Under the pieces are notes generated by a model. It ran no database searches. It was not told the origin of the DNA and worked only from the letters and a program-made list of their open reading frames with translations. From Lophius americanus (lineage: Eukaryota > Chordata > Actinopteri > Lophiiformes > Lophiidae), in contig JBBDHG010000019.1 of NCBI GenBank assembly GCA_037951165.1, positions 11,076,001 through 11,140,000 of the forward strand: 64,000 nt of DNA, read 5' to 3'. A program made the position numbers and the translations under genes. How positions within the stretch are numbered: the stretch's first letter is position 1; the number at the start of each line of letters is the position of its first letter. Below are positions 1-29,929 of this stretch, piece after piece.

Positions 1-729
1 AGATTTACAGCTTTACAGTATTAAATGAAAAGCCTACATACGGCTTTTGAACAGATCAATACAACACGAACATCCTGTTACAATAGCAAGCATTTTGTAA
101 ATATCTACCGGTGAATTAATTGTCCATAGTTTTGTCGGGATTATTTACCTTTAAGTGCTTGCGTAAGAGCTTTTTGCTTATGGGATCTGAACAGCAGTTT
201 TTAACAACTTGGGTGGTTATGATGAGGCACAGAAGAGGTTGGCAGCGAGCGCCACCAAATGAACACCAGACACAGATAGACAAATTGTAGATTTAGTGAT
301 GGTTAAACTACTGTATGATGAATGTTTTGGGCATTTAAAAAGCAGCTGATTTATATTTATGCCGATTCTAAAGCGACATCTACTTGTGCTAGCCATTATT
401 TATAACATTGGGACTTAATATTCATTCATGATTTTACAGCTGAACAGCCACACAGGTTTCTGGCAAGGAGGATGTAAGAGCAGATGGCTCATATTTGTAC
501 ATTTGCGTTACACCTACTTCTTATAGAATCCATCTCTACAGCTGAATTTAGTCTTACAGCTGACTCTTCATATGCCGTTCTAAACAAAAACTGCATCATG
601 AAAAATGATTATATTTTTGTGAAAATACATGCTCTCTCTATCAAGACAGCACTCACGTGGCACAAAAATAGTAGCTATATGCAAACAACCAGCATTCTCT
701 GAGGCTGCAACAAAGATCTAGTCCGTCTG

Positions 730-1750
730 TATCTTCCCCGCAGTGAATACTGCCTCTTGTGTTCACTAGAGCGGCTAGCCAAGCTGTAAACATAACAGAT
801 GGGACTGCAGCTCGGGAGGGTGTTTCAAGAATCATGCTTAAAAAAATCTGGGTTAGTGACCGAGCTCGGGCTTGACCAAACCTGCTATGAGAAACTGGTT
901 CAATCAACTTGGAGTTGGTTAACACCGAGTTGAATGAGTTCCCGCAGACTATAAAAAGCCATCATCAATGGAGCTCAGATACTGTGATTCCCCAGGGCAG
1001 CCAGTGAAAGACGCTATGGTCGCCATACTTCACGCTGATTAAGCAGTGAGTTTTATAGCGCTCATGAAAGCATATGTATTTTAAAAAAAGAAACACGGCA
1101 TAATTAGAGAAGGAGATAAAACTGGCGTTAGAGAGAATTGCTGCCTGAGTGTATGTATCTACTAGTTTTACCGTATTTCCTCTATATATTGTGGTGGAAG
1201 GGTGGCGCAATGCAAAAGCACCTGAAAATGAATGTCAAATAGAGAGTTAATACTGGGTCACAGAACTCACTGGAGGAATTTGATATGTCGTCAGAGAACG
1301 CTTTGGGATCCCGCCCCGCCACCCCCCGGGATGAGCCGGAGAGGGGAAAGCTGCCACTGCAGCATTGAAGTTTATCACATTTCTCCTAATATCCTCATAT
1401 CCCAGACTTTTCTGGGATATGAGAGACATTAGAGACAGTTCAAACTGTGTCTCACAGTCCTTTCATGATGTCAATCTACGAATGTGACAAATGACTAGAT
1501 GACAGCTCTACTTCAGCTTCAGTAGGAGGAGTCACGAACAGCCTCAGGCTTCCTTGAAGTAAACCTTCCAGCGAGCAGGTTCGTTGTTAGTTCACAGAAT
1601 GAGTTACCACTGTAACTGGGTCAGAGCTCAACTTATCCCGCATTCTGAAATGGGAAACCCTGAATTTCCATCATCTCGCTTAACCAACCCAGAGTTTCAG
1701 CCAAGCCCACTCCATGAAACACCCCCGAAGTGCAATAGCACCATGTTTTC
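730..1750. repeat. Degraded fish transposon-like fragments with inverted ends
   Basis: Around 895-925 the sequence reads aacttggagttggttaac. Near 1680-1700 the inverted counterpart cttaaccaacccagag occurs. Between them, about 1256-1360 contains a cactggaggaattt...gatgagccggagagg stretch that resembles, from memory, the 3' part of a common teleost non-LTR repeat. I infer a non-autonomous DNA element with nested retroelement debris. Boundaries are approximate and no target-site duplication was found. Confidence 0.35.
1394..1423. other. Perfect 12-bp inverted repeat (hairpin)
   Basis: CTCATATCCCAG at 1394-1405 is followed by a 6-nt spacer and its exact reverse complement CTGGGATATGAG at 1412-1423. 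It lies next to GC-rich repeat debris and could be a transposon terminal remnant. Confidence 0.6.
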
Positions 1751-3039
1751 CCTAGGCAAGACTTAGACCCTCAAGTTTGAATAGAAATATATGTTCTTCT
1801 TTACTTGCCAATGTATTCACTCATAACAGCACTTGTGCTTCAGTGACATCCTCAGCAATGGTGTTACACCAGAGGAGCAAGATATGATGTCATCACAATA
1901 CTTGAATCCCAGTAAGATGTGATTTTTCAACATTTGTTGAATACGTTTTTTTCAATGGAAAGTTTTATCAAATAGGGTAATATTTTAATTTTTTTCTTCT
2001 CCCTTCAATCAAATTCAATTTTGCTGGCAAACTGAACTGATACTATTATAGGCAATTCGTGGAATTTCTGAACTATTATAGGTATTTTGAACAATAGAAC
2101 TTGTCTCAAAAAAGTACTTTTGAACCCCCTTAGACAATTGGGAAGTATGAAAACAATGTCCTAGTTTGGAGAACATGAGACAATTTGCCCTTCCACTGTG
2201 AGATAATGAGTGGTTATAATGACACACGAATCCACTACCCATTAAATCCATGTATTGCCAGTTTATGCAACCCATTCTGTTTTACTTAAATTTTTTTGAA
2301 CACTTCTGTTGAGCTCTAGTACAGCTGTGTTGATGAAACACATTAATTTCCATATCCTGAGCATTTTACTAAAGCCCTGCTCTCCGCTATGTTGTATGGT
2401 TGTAGGTCTTCGCATGTTATGCATGTTTTTATTTCCTAGTTCAGTCTGTGAAAGTGGCTTTGCCAACTAAATGCTTCCAGTGTTGGTTGGCATGCAAGGG
2501 TGCTAATTTAACCCTAGCTTTGCAGTCCTTTTGAATGCTAAGGGTGCTAGTGTATGAGGTCAACAACACCTTGGAAATTCCTTGTAAAATGTGTCAAATC
2601 CGCCACATCCCTTCCTTGTTAAAAGATCCAAAATGGCTCCGCACATTTCATTTGAACACGGACGGTACTTCTCTGTGTGTTTTTTCTCTTATGTTTTTAT
2701 GTTTCATCAGCTTCCTTCAGTCAGCTCATCTTTGCTGACCATCAGAAAAATACCATATAGGATCATTTAGTTGTAGGACTAGAAAAGCAATTGATTTCAT
2801 CTTTTTAATACGAAAAAGTAAACATCGTATTTCAGTATACAGTAGGCAACCCAAATTGCTGTTAATTTGTTCCATGTGCATGACTATATAGCGAACCGGC
2901 ACTGTAGCAACTGAAGAGCCTATGTTAAATATTAATTGGTTCCTGACAAGCCCCAAACCCCCCCCAAGATGGAAAACCAAAACTGAGACTACTTAACACT
3001 GTCTAAATCAATTATAAAATAAAAAATCATGAAACTTAC

Positions 3040-3227
3040 GTTACTATCGGGCCAAATGTTGCTCGTTGTGGTGGTGCAGGCGAGTAAACTGGGGTGTCTG
3101 TTACGGGGAACAGGTAAACTGGCCTCGGGCCGGTAACTGGAAGGCCCTCACCAGTAAGTACAGGATCATTACCGGTACAGGATAAACCGGAGCGACTGAG
3201 TGAACTGCTGGAACCTCTTGGTTCCAT
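3040..3227 (-). other. Exon-like open frame of unknown origin
   Basis: Minus-strand frame of about 62 codons from an ATG at 3227, unusually GC-rich for its surroundings, rich in Pro and Ser. It ends exactly at a consensus donor (gtaagt, reverse complement of 3034-3039). I do not recognise the peptide. It may be the first exon of an unannotated antisense transcript or part of a repeat. No second exon was identified. Confidence 0.25.
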
Positions 3228-4680
3228 CTCTCCCCCATACAATCTCTATGTTGGAAAATTTCTGCAGAGAGTGATGAGGTTGGATGGTAGGGTGCGAACT
3301 ACGCTCTAACCATAGTTAGCTAAGGAGTTGTCTGCCTACCAGTATATCCTTTGATAGAGATTTTATAGTTTTTAAGTTTCTAGGTATGGTATATTCATAA
3401 AACCTTGACTTTTACAACCTCACAAGTTATGTCATATTTTTTTGTTCCATCATAATATGGTACTAATTCTGTGCAAGTTTATGTTTAGTCTATACAATTT
3501 TGTGCAGCATTTTTTTCCTGGGACTATTATTGCTGTTATCATTCTGTAATTATATATATATTACTTATTGGTTTTTTTCCTTATTGCTCGCTTTTCTTCC
3601 GTTTATATTATTGACAAGTTGTGCATACATGATTGGTCTTGCAAACACACACACTCATAAACAATGCACAGCCCAATCTACAGGCTTGTGTTTAATCAAT
3701 TGGGAGGAGAGTCTTGTTGTAGGATTACCTTACACATCTCATTTAAGCTCCCTCTTAGAAAGTAGGTCAACTTTAATAATGTGAAAAAGGTTGTGTTAAT
3801 GATGTTAATCCACGGAAAATCTCTTCTGTGGGAGTACAAAAATGTAAGAGATTGCAGCTAAAGAGAAACGGACAGTCATAACACACACAGGCAAAAATAT
3901 ATCACAATGCACTGAGAAAAGGTCAGGGACTGAATTCCCTCAGGACTTCATTTAGTCTGCCTTCTCTGGCTGTCAACAACCCCACAACTGTCAGTATGAC
4001 AGTTAGTAATTATAACTTGGAATATATATTTATATTTAGACAAAGCGCCAAAGTCACACATGTCTGAGTGTTAAAATGCCCAGAGGAGAGAGCATGCTGT
4101 CATCTTTTTATCAGCTCTGGAAACATAACTTGATTTACAAAGAGATTTTATGAGAGTACATCTTTGAAAAAAAACAAAAAAACTACATGAATAGTTATAC
4201 TACCTTGTAGTATTATCAGTTTCACTTCATACATTTTCTTTCATCTCTGAGACCATACCATCTTATTTTTTCTAGGTGATAGTTGCAAATGTTCAATGTG
4301 TGTTTTGAAATGACTGTAAGTGCAACACTTCTGCTGTGATGGAGCCGGACATACTGTTGTCATTTTTACACAATGGGTGCTTCATTATGCTATTTTACCT
4401 CTATTGACATTTATACTTATGGGTTCTACTATCCATTAATAAAAATGACCAGAGGTAAAATCACAAAAGAACATTTTAGTGATTTAGCACCTATTTCCCA
4501 TCCACATAGTGACAGGTGAGAGGCTTTGGTATCTACTGTGATGACGGCGGGAGATGGGGAGCATAGAGACTTTAATAGTTTTCCCTTTCATTTGTATTTA
4601 TATGCAAAAGCATTTTTTGTTTTTTTAAAATCGCAGTGTGTTGGAAATTTCTAATACTTATGTTTTCTCTCTCCTTTTAG

Positions 4681-23551
<18,871 letters not shown>

Positions 23552-25090
23552 AATCAATGTCATATCTCTCTCTTGGGCACGGAGAGGGGGACCATATCAA
23601 CTCTTCATCATCATCGTTTGTCCATCTGCTCTCGGCTCTGCCGGCCGATGAGCTGGATTGTCTCTTCATCTGTCGTCCACAGGATGTTGCATGTACATGG
23701 AGAGGTCGTCGCTTATTCTCTCCCTCTTACAGTACCTGATATGATTCCAGTGTTCTCAGAAGCGAGCCATGGACTCATGAGGACACTGAAAAACTGAAAA
23801 ATGTCAACTCCGCTGCTCTGGTTCTTTACATTGTAACTGCTGGAACAAAGCCCCCTCCTCCTCTGTCACTTCCAGCTTAAACAAATGATGTCAGAGAGAA
23901 AAAAAAAAGAAGAAGACTGATTAAAAAAAGTACATTAAAAAATGGCAATTGATAAATCTAACCGGTCATCGCTTTACATGATCTGAGGTCGTAAATTCTT
24001 TGTCACGCTATGGGAAATGTTGTGCAGAATGAATATACAATATATATACATATACATATATTATGATTATGACGATTTTTAACTGTGCATTTATTTACTT
24101 TGAATTGCTTTATTTCACAATAATAACTAGCACATATGGTTTTCATTGCACTTTTAAACTCACATTCAGAAATCCCAAAAATGCAGTCTCCTGTCAAAAT
24201 GTAAAACATACTTCTTTGTTATTCTCTCCTTTATTTATTTTTATACCATATTTAAAGACACTTTTACTTACTTATATTATTAAAGTTGGCCCTCTATCTG
24301 TTACTATGGCCTGGGCTCACATTTTGTCTATTTTTGAACTCACAATCTGCCGGCTCAGCTATGGAGTGTGAGCAATATTCATCCTGCAGGGTCGACAGTC
24401 TCTGACATTCGGGTTTGAAGAGTGAAGTTCTGCTTTTCACCACTAGATGGTGTTCAATTATTGAGACGGGAGGCAAGGCTCAACCTCCTGACTCAACAAA
24501 CGGCTCCTCCCTGACACACATCACCAAAATACAGCACAGCACTTCGCAGAGAAACTGTTTTCCCATGCCAAAGTGTCATCATTCTGTGTTCTGCTGAAGG
24601 GCGTCTTGTTCTGACTGCACCCATCTGCAGTTTTGCAGGATCTGTTGATGTTTCAGCTCTTTGATGGGAGAAGTTGCCGTCAGGGTTTTCAGTCTCTGCT
24701 CAGTGGTCATTAAGCAAGAGCCACAAAACAGACAAACATTATTGTTTCAACTACATTGAGGAATGTGAATTATGACCTTTATGCGTTGGGGGCTGTGATT
24801 TGTAATGCTATGCGGTCACAGTATCAGTAGAGGGTGGATGATTTAAAGTTCCTATTTTTTTTCAGTCTTTTCCTTATTTATCCGTGGTGGTAAAATGTTG
24901 TTTATTTCCTAAATATGTAATAGTTAAAACAAGTGGAAAAAGAAGGGACACGCTTTGATATATCAGTAGGGACTGAGTTTTTTTTTTTTTTTTTTTTGAA
25001 AGACATGAAAGCAAAATACTAAGAGGCAGAAACAAGGAGAGAGAGACGTAAAAATAAAAGGAGAGAAGCTTGGTCTGATTCACACAATGA
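23552..25090 (+). other. rgs7 3' UTR and intergenic DNA
   Basis: No AATAAA was seen close to the stop; ATTAAA hexamers at 23920-23925 and 23934-23939 are possible poly(A) signals. About 24040-24062 is TA-rich and 24980-24997 is a T-run. No further gene was found before the likely grem2 promoter. Confidence 0.4.
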
Positions 25091-25532
25091 CCAGGGCCAA
25101 TAGGATAAACCCTCCTAGTCTTGAGGAGGGAAGGGGGTGGTGGGGATTCAAACTAAGGCAGGCTTTACCGTCAGCCAAACACTCTGAAAGACACACCACA
25201 GACAGTCTCCACAGCACTCAGATATTGGCTCCCTGTGAACTTCAGCCGGGTTTCTCTCCTAAACCTGAAAAACAGACATACTACCACTGACAGGCAGAAG
25301 GGACAAAGTAAGAAAAAAAAGAGAACTTGTTGAGGAAGATGGAAATCTAACCGTCTCACAGACTTTGAGGACTTCAGTCAGGAGGAGGGAGAAGAACAAG
25401 GACAAGCCTAAGGATACTATAGATTGTGTTGCCATGGAAACCGGAACCTGCAAGCGGACACAAGGACCACTGAAGTCGGAGAGCCTCCTTTGAATGCATC
25501 CTCGGCACGTTCCTGTCACACAGTGCACTGTG
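25091..25532 (+). promoter_or_regulatory. grem2: Probable grem2 promoter and non-coding exon 1
   Basis: A CCAAT box (gccaatagg, about 25095-25103) precedes about 430 bp of complex, repeat-free sequence ending at a consensus donor (cactgtg then gtgaga, GT at 25533). The grem2 coding exon begins one base before its ATG, so an upstream non-coding exon is required, as in mammals. This is the best candidate between rgs7 and that exon. No TATA box seen; the start site is not defined. Confidence 0.4.
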
Positions 25533-26013
25533 GTGAGAGGTACATAAACCTTAGTTTATGCTTCACTGTCATGACGCTCTCAGCAGTTTGCTTTTATAAA
25601 ATGTTGTTAGCCATGAAAAGATGTATGCAGTAATTCTAACAAAATAATGGTATTTCATTCAAGGGATCTTAAGGCAAGATATGTAAACATAAATGACCCC
25701 CCCTCACTGGCTGAGTTTCCTTTGTTAGTAATATGAAAGTGAGATGAGAAGGTCAAATTACGGACATTCTTTGTAGCTCATTATTATGAACATAGAACAT
25801 ACAATTTGGAGAGAAAATTAGTGTTGGCCCATGAAACCGCTGTGCAAGACCAAGCAGTAGGAGAGTGACTGAGATAGTGAGACGGAGTGACTCAATGAGT
25901 GTGAATGAGTAAGCAAAGCAGAACTATGTAATGTGTCCAGCAGTAGTTGTACAGATATTTAGTATTGCTGCCAGCAGTGAGGGTTTTATTCTCACTGGGG
26001 TCACCTAATGACA

Positions 26014-26020
<7 letters not shown>

Positions 26021-26043
<23 letters not shown>
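26021..26043. repeat. (TA)n microsatellite
   Basis: About 23 bp of alternating TA. Confidence 0.9.
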
Positions 26044-26044
<1 letters not shown>

Positions 26045-26799
26045 CAATAAACACACATCACAAATACATGTGTATATTGATGTGTATTATGGCTAGAGTG
26101 TGACGCTGTGCATGTGTTTGTGTGTGTTCCAGCAGTGTGTGAGCAGTGAATGGCAGGGAGTTTGCCCTCTGATCCGTCTTACGCCGCTGGTGACTGCACC
26201 ACCTTGTACAATCCTCTCTGATGTCAAAGGAGATTTAGCAGGCGGACACGTTAAGGTTTCTTAAGCGACAGAAAGCACTTCATGCGAGTCTTCAAAGGTA
26301 GTAAAACTCCTATTTGATAGAAGCCTTTACAACACATGAAGCTTAAACTGTGAGAAGTGGCTTAGAAAGGGAGAGTAACTCAGCCGTCTGGCAAATTCTA
26401 AAACAAAATTGTGAGGGAACCTATTAATAGTTTGGGGTCCGACTGATGCACCAGTTATTTCAAATTCATAGTCTGCAGCTAAACATCATATATATGATTG
26501 TTATTTTATTAGTATATTCATAATAAGCATTTTGGAGATGAGGTTTCAGAGGAAACCATGTGGACCTGACATGATGCTCTATTTGGCAAGAATATTTCTA
26601 TTTACGGGCACTCATAAAAATAGCATTGCTTCATTAAAAATGTTTCCTGTCCAGTGTGAAATTAGGTCATTTTAGCAACCTCAAAACTACCTAAGGAAGA
26701 AAACCGTGTTAGGGAATTAAAGTAACAAATTCCCCTGTAAGTGCAAATGGTAGGTGGTGTTAATCACTGCGGCGTAATGGTCCTGATCTGAAATGAGAA

Positions 26800-27130
26800 A
26801 TGCTGTACTATCATAGTATCCCTAATTGCTCCTCATCCTCCACTAAAACACTTAATGTTGTTGTGGCAAATGAGTTGGCTCACATTCTTGCCAGTACTTA
26901 GCTTGGAAGGCATTATATACGGGCTGCTAGTCATTATCAAGATGGATTGTGGTGACAAATGGTTGCCCAAGCTGCCTAAAGCAGCCTCTTGGCCCTGTTG
27001 GCATTAGACACATTTACACAGAGAAGCCCCCCAAAAGGAGCCCCGACCCCCACCCCCATGTCCCAACTGTTAATGAGCCAACAGCCCGGCATACTTTGGG
27101 AAAATAGAATCTGCAAATGCAGATAATGAC
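26800..27130. promoter_or_regulatory. Candidate conserved non-coding element
   Basis: A stretch of balanced base composition, without repeats or usable open frames, containing several TAAT/ATTA cores (cctaattgc, acttaatg, gttaatgag) and a TGCAAATGCAGATAATGA block. The texture is that of a developmental enhancer; conservation is not demonstrated here. Confidence 0.3.
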
Positions 27131-27222
27131 ATGGTTCCTCCTAGTGTAATAGGCTCCAAGTGAAAACATTTCATTTACCTCTCTCTTTATATCCTGTGTG
27201 TTTTTGTGTGCATGCTGGAGTC

Positions 27223-27228
27223 TGTGTG

Positions 27229-27310
<82 letters not shown>
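27223..27310 (+). repeat. (TG)n microsatellite
   Basis: About 88 bp of TG dinucleotides with one cgtg interruption near the start, in the inferred grem2 intron. Confidence 0.97.
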
Positions 27311-27311
<1 letters not shown>

Positions 27312-28002
27312 TCACATATGTGAGTGTATCTGCGTGTGTGATTGAGGTTTGAGCTGCACGGTGAATTAAATGTAGTTCTACTGTAATTAACTGCACTTAC
27401 AAGTCTGTGTGAGAGAGACTCTCTGACGCACCAATAATTGAGGCATCAGGTTTTGTTTGTTTTAACCTGCCTTTGAAGGAGGCATGCTGGGAAGACATTT
27501 AGTGGAACTGCATCATCATGTACTTGTTCGAAAGTCTTAAAAGGATCGTCATGCCTTTTATTCAATTATTATACGACCGTGTGCCGATAAAATGAATATA
27601 TTTAGGGCTTACATTGGATTTTCATGGTTTGGTGTGTCTTTCATTTCACTTTGAGAATCGGGGTGGAAGGAAAAAAGTTCTCCAGACCGAAAACATTGCT
27701 ATGGTATTAAAATGCTATTCTCAAAAACAAAACATAACAATGTCCCACTGATGATAATAGCTGTTTAAAATAAATAAATAAAAGAGGCCTGTCTCTACCT
27801 GAACGCTCTCTCTGGTATTTGTCTCTGGTATTTGTACTTTTATTAGAGGTCTGACATTTGGAACCAGGGTCTGCCACAGTTCAGTGAAGCATGTCCCCCG
27901 ACATTTGTGGTTTGTGTAAAACATAAAGCTGTGTTTGTGGACAATATTAGTGTTTAGCAGACGGAGCAATCCGGTTCAGTTCTGTCTCAGCATTTACACA
28001 CC

Positions 28003-28041
28003 AAACCACAGTCTCCCTCCATCTCCGGGAGACTGTGGTTT
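28003..28041. other. Perfect 15-bp inverted repeat (hairpin)
   Basis: AAACCACAGTCTCCC (28003-28017) and its exact reverse complement GGGAGACTGTGGTTT (28027-28041) are separated by 9 nt. Pairing beyond the stem is weak, so it is shorter than a typical microRNA precursor. Confidence 0.7.
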
Positions 28042-29289
28042 TAGTGCTGTGCGTCGAGCAGAAACAGACAGATAGAGTGACAAAGTCATACAGAGGAGAC
28101 ATTTATGCTCCACAGATGTTAAAGGAAACCATAAACTATCTAGGAAGGGAAGGTGGTGTTTGGTTTGATCCCCAGTACGTCGTTGTCTCCAACCTTACCA
28201 TCTATTCATCCCATTTCCTTTCTAGCTCTAAACCAAAGTTTTTCCTGCAGCAGAGATGGATGAGGATCGCCTGGCGGGCCGGTGCTGTCATGCTTAGCCA
28301 GCGTTTGGAGTGAAGAGGGCGCATGGCTGTTGACTGTGCAGGCCATTTGTCAAGCCTTATGTACACAGCCGTTTAGATCATCCCTCAGAGTTCCTCCAGG
28401 TTTCTAGAGGCTGTAGTTCAGAAGAGCCACAGGACACCTCCTCTAATAGTGGATGGTGGAGGAACTCTGAGCAGCGGCTCATGCATTTGAAACCAGAGTT
28501 GGCAGGGATGAGAAAGAGCGGCTAGAGCTAAATAAGATTAAGGTTGTACACAGGAGGAAGTTGATCGAAAAACGGAGAGGGGTCATGACTGTGATGCAGT
28601 AGGTTGTGGTAACACTCAGCAAGAGTCTTTAACCTTATAATGGGGTGGTGTGCTTGTAAAACGGTGAGTGTGTGTGTCGCTAAAGTCTACATCTGAGATA
28701 CAGTTACTGTCCTGATGGGGATATCATTCCATAAAATCGATGGAAATTAAAGAGAAAATGTTTTTAAATAAGATTTCTTGCCAGATGATACAAAAAGTTT
28801 ATTTTTAAGTTTACATCTATTAATGTTGTAAGGGAATCCAACAGAATAAATGCACGTGGAAAAGCATCCGCGTCTGAATTGTCTCTTCATATCACATAAA
28901 AAGGTTGTTTTTAGAGCTAGATGGACAGCTGCTGTCCAACTTAGAGCAAAGACTGCCAGGATGGTGATATAAGCGCCCGGTGCTCCTTTAGCTTGGACTC
29001 AGCTCAACGACAGTAAGAGAAAAAAAAAGGGAGGCAAAGAACAGAGTGGATTACGATAAAGTAATTTGTTCCATGTCAGAGAGCTGCATGTCCAGAAAAG
29101 GAAGAAAGGGAACATACAAATCTGAACAATAAAGAGGAGTCTGTGAATAAAAGCAGCCAATGGCCTTGAGGCAGTTCGGTTCCCTGTCAAGATTTCTGAC
29201 TTGATGTCATGCAATGCTTGTCAATAGCAACATCTGCTGGAAAGATGCTTGAGTGATGGTCAAAAATGTGCTGGCACCAATACTGACAC

Positions 29290-29780
29290 CATGCACATGG
29301 GCGGATGGTCCGTAGTGAAATTGTGGAAATAATTTGCCAGACTGTGATCTGTCTGCTGCTAGTTAGTCAGAGAAGACACTGCTGGTCACTCTCAGCTCAA
29401 TCTGTTCACATAAATATATTTCACCGGGAGAGAGGTGCACTCAAACAACGCTGTTGAGTTCCCCGACTCTTTTCCTAATAACATGCAGATGGGCCTCTCT
29501 AATGCCTGTTTACATATTTGCGGCATAGTTCATGCCTAAAGTAAGCAAAGCCCTAATTATTTTACCCGACAACGGGACCAATAAAATCAACTTCCCCTTC
29601 TCGTTATGGGTGTTTAAGTCTATCCTTTGATGACACGGCTTTGTTTATTTTTGGAAGAGTTGCTTAGCCGAGAGGAAAGCAAATAGAAGTAATGACACAG
29701 GGATGCTGACAAATGGGGGCCCTGCTGATGGATTCATTTCCACAATGATGCCTGTGAGGCCAGGCTACAAAGGTGGTTAG
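29290..29780. promoter_or_regulatory. Candidate conserved non-coding element near grem2
   Basis: Repeat-free, mid-GC sequence just 5' of the coding exon with dense motif-like blocks (atgcagatgggcctctctaa, tgtttacata, ccctaattatttta, gaccaataaaatc, cctttgatgacacgg). It lacks an open frame. Reading it as an enhancer is inference. Confidence 0.3.
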
Positions 29781-29929
29781 ACAGGAATGCATGTTCACGC
29801 CGCTGCTGAAATTATTTGCAATATTAATATCTGTTTAGCGTTTGTGTGGGAGTCCGGCTTCTGTATTAATGCATAATTTCTGCTCATTGTGAAATGTATG
29901 GAATTGAAATGGCTCTGTCTGTTTCCAGA

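Larger units (their letters stand above)
1..4680. other. rgs7 upstream intron, repeat-rich
   Basis: No exon with recognisable RGS7 N-terminal or first DEP residues was found here, so the first roughly 58 codons must lie upstream of the window. The stretch is AT-rich and holds degraded repeat fragments (about 730-1750), a 12-bp hairpin at 1394-1423 and one exon-like open frame on the minus strand (3040-3227). The remainder shows nothing I can name. Confidence 0.6.
25533..29928 (+). other. grem2: grem2 first intron (inferred)
   Basis: Holds a short TA run (26021-26043), a complex stretch at 26800-27130, a TG array (27223-27310), a 15-bp hairpin (28003-28041) and another complex stretch at 29290-29780. 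No other exon seen. Confidence 0.45.

Noticed and set aside
29894..29929. Upstream in-frame ATG for grem2
   Set aside because: It lies before a good acceptor (gtttccag) and would place 12 residues ahead of the signal peptide.
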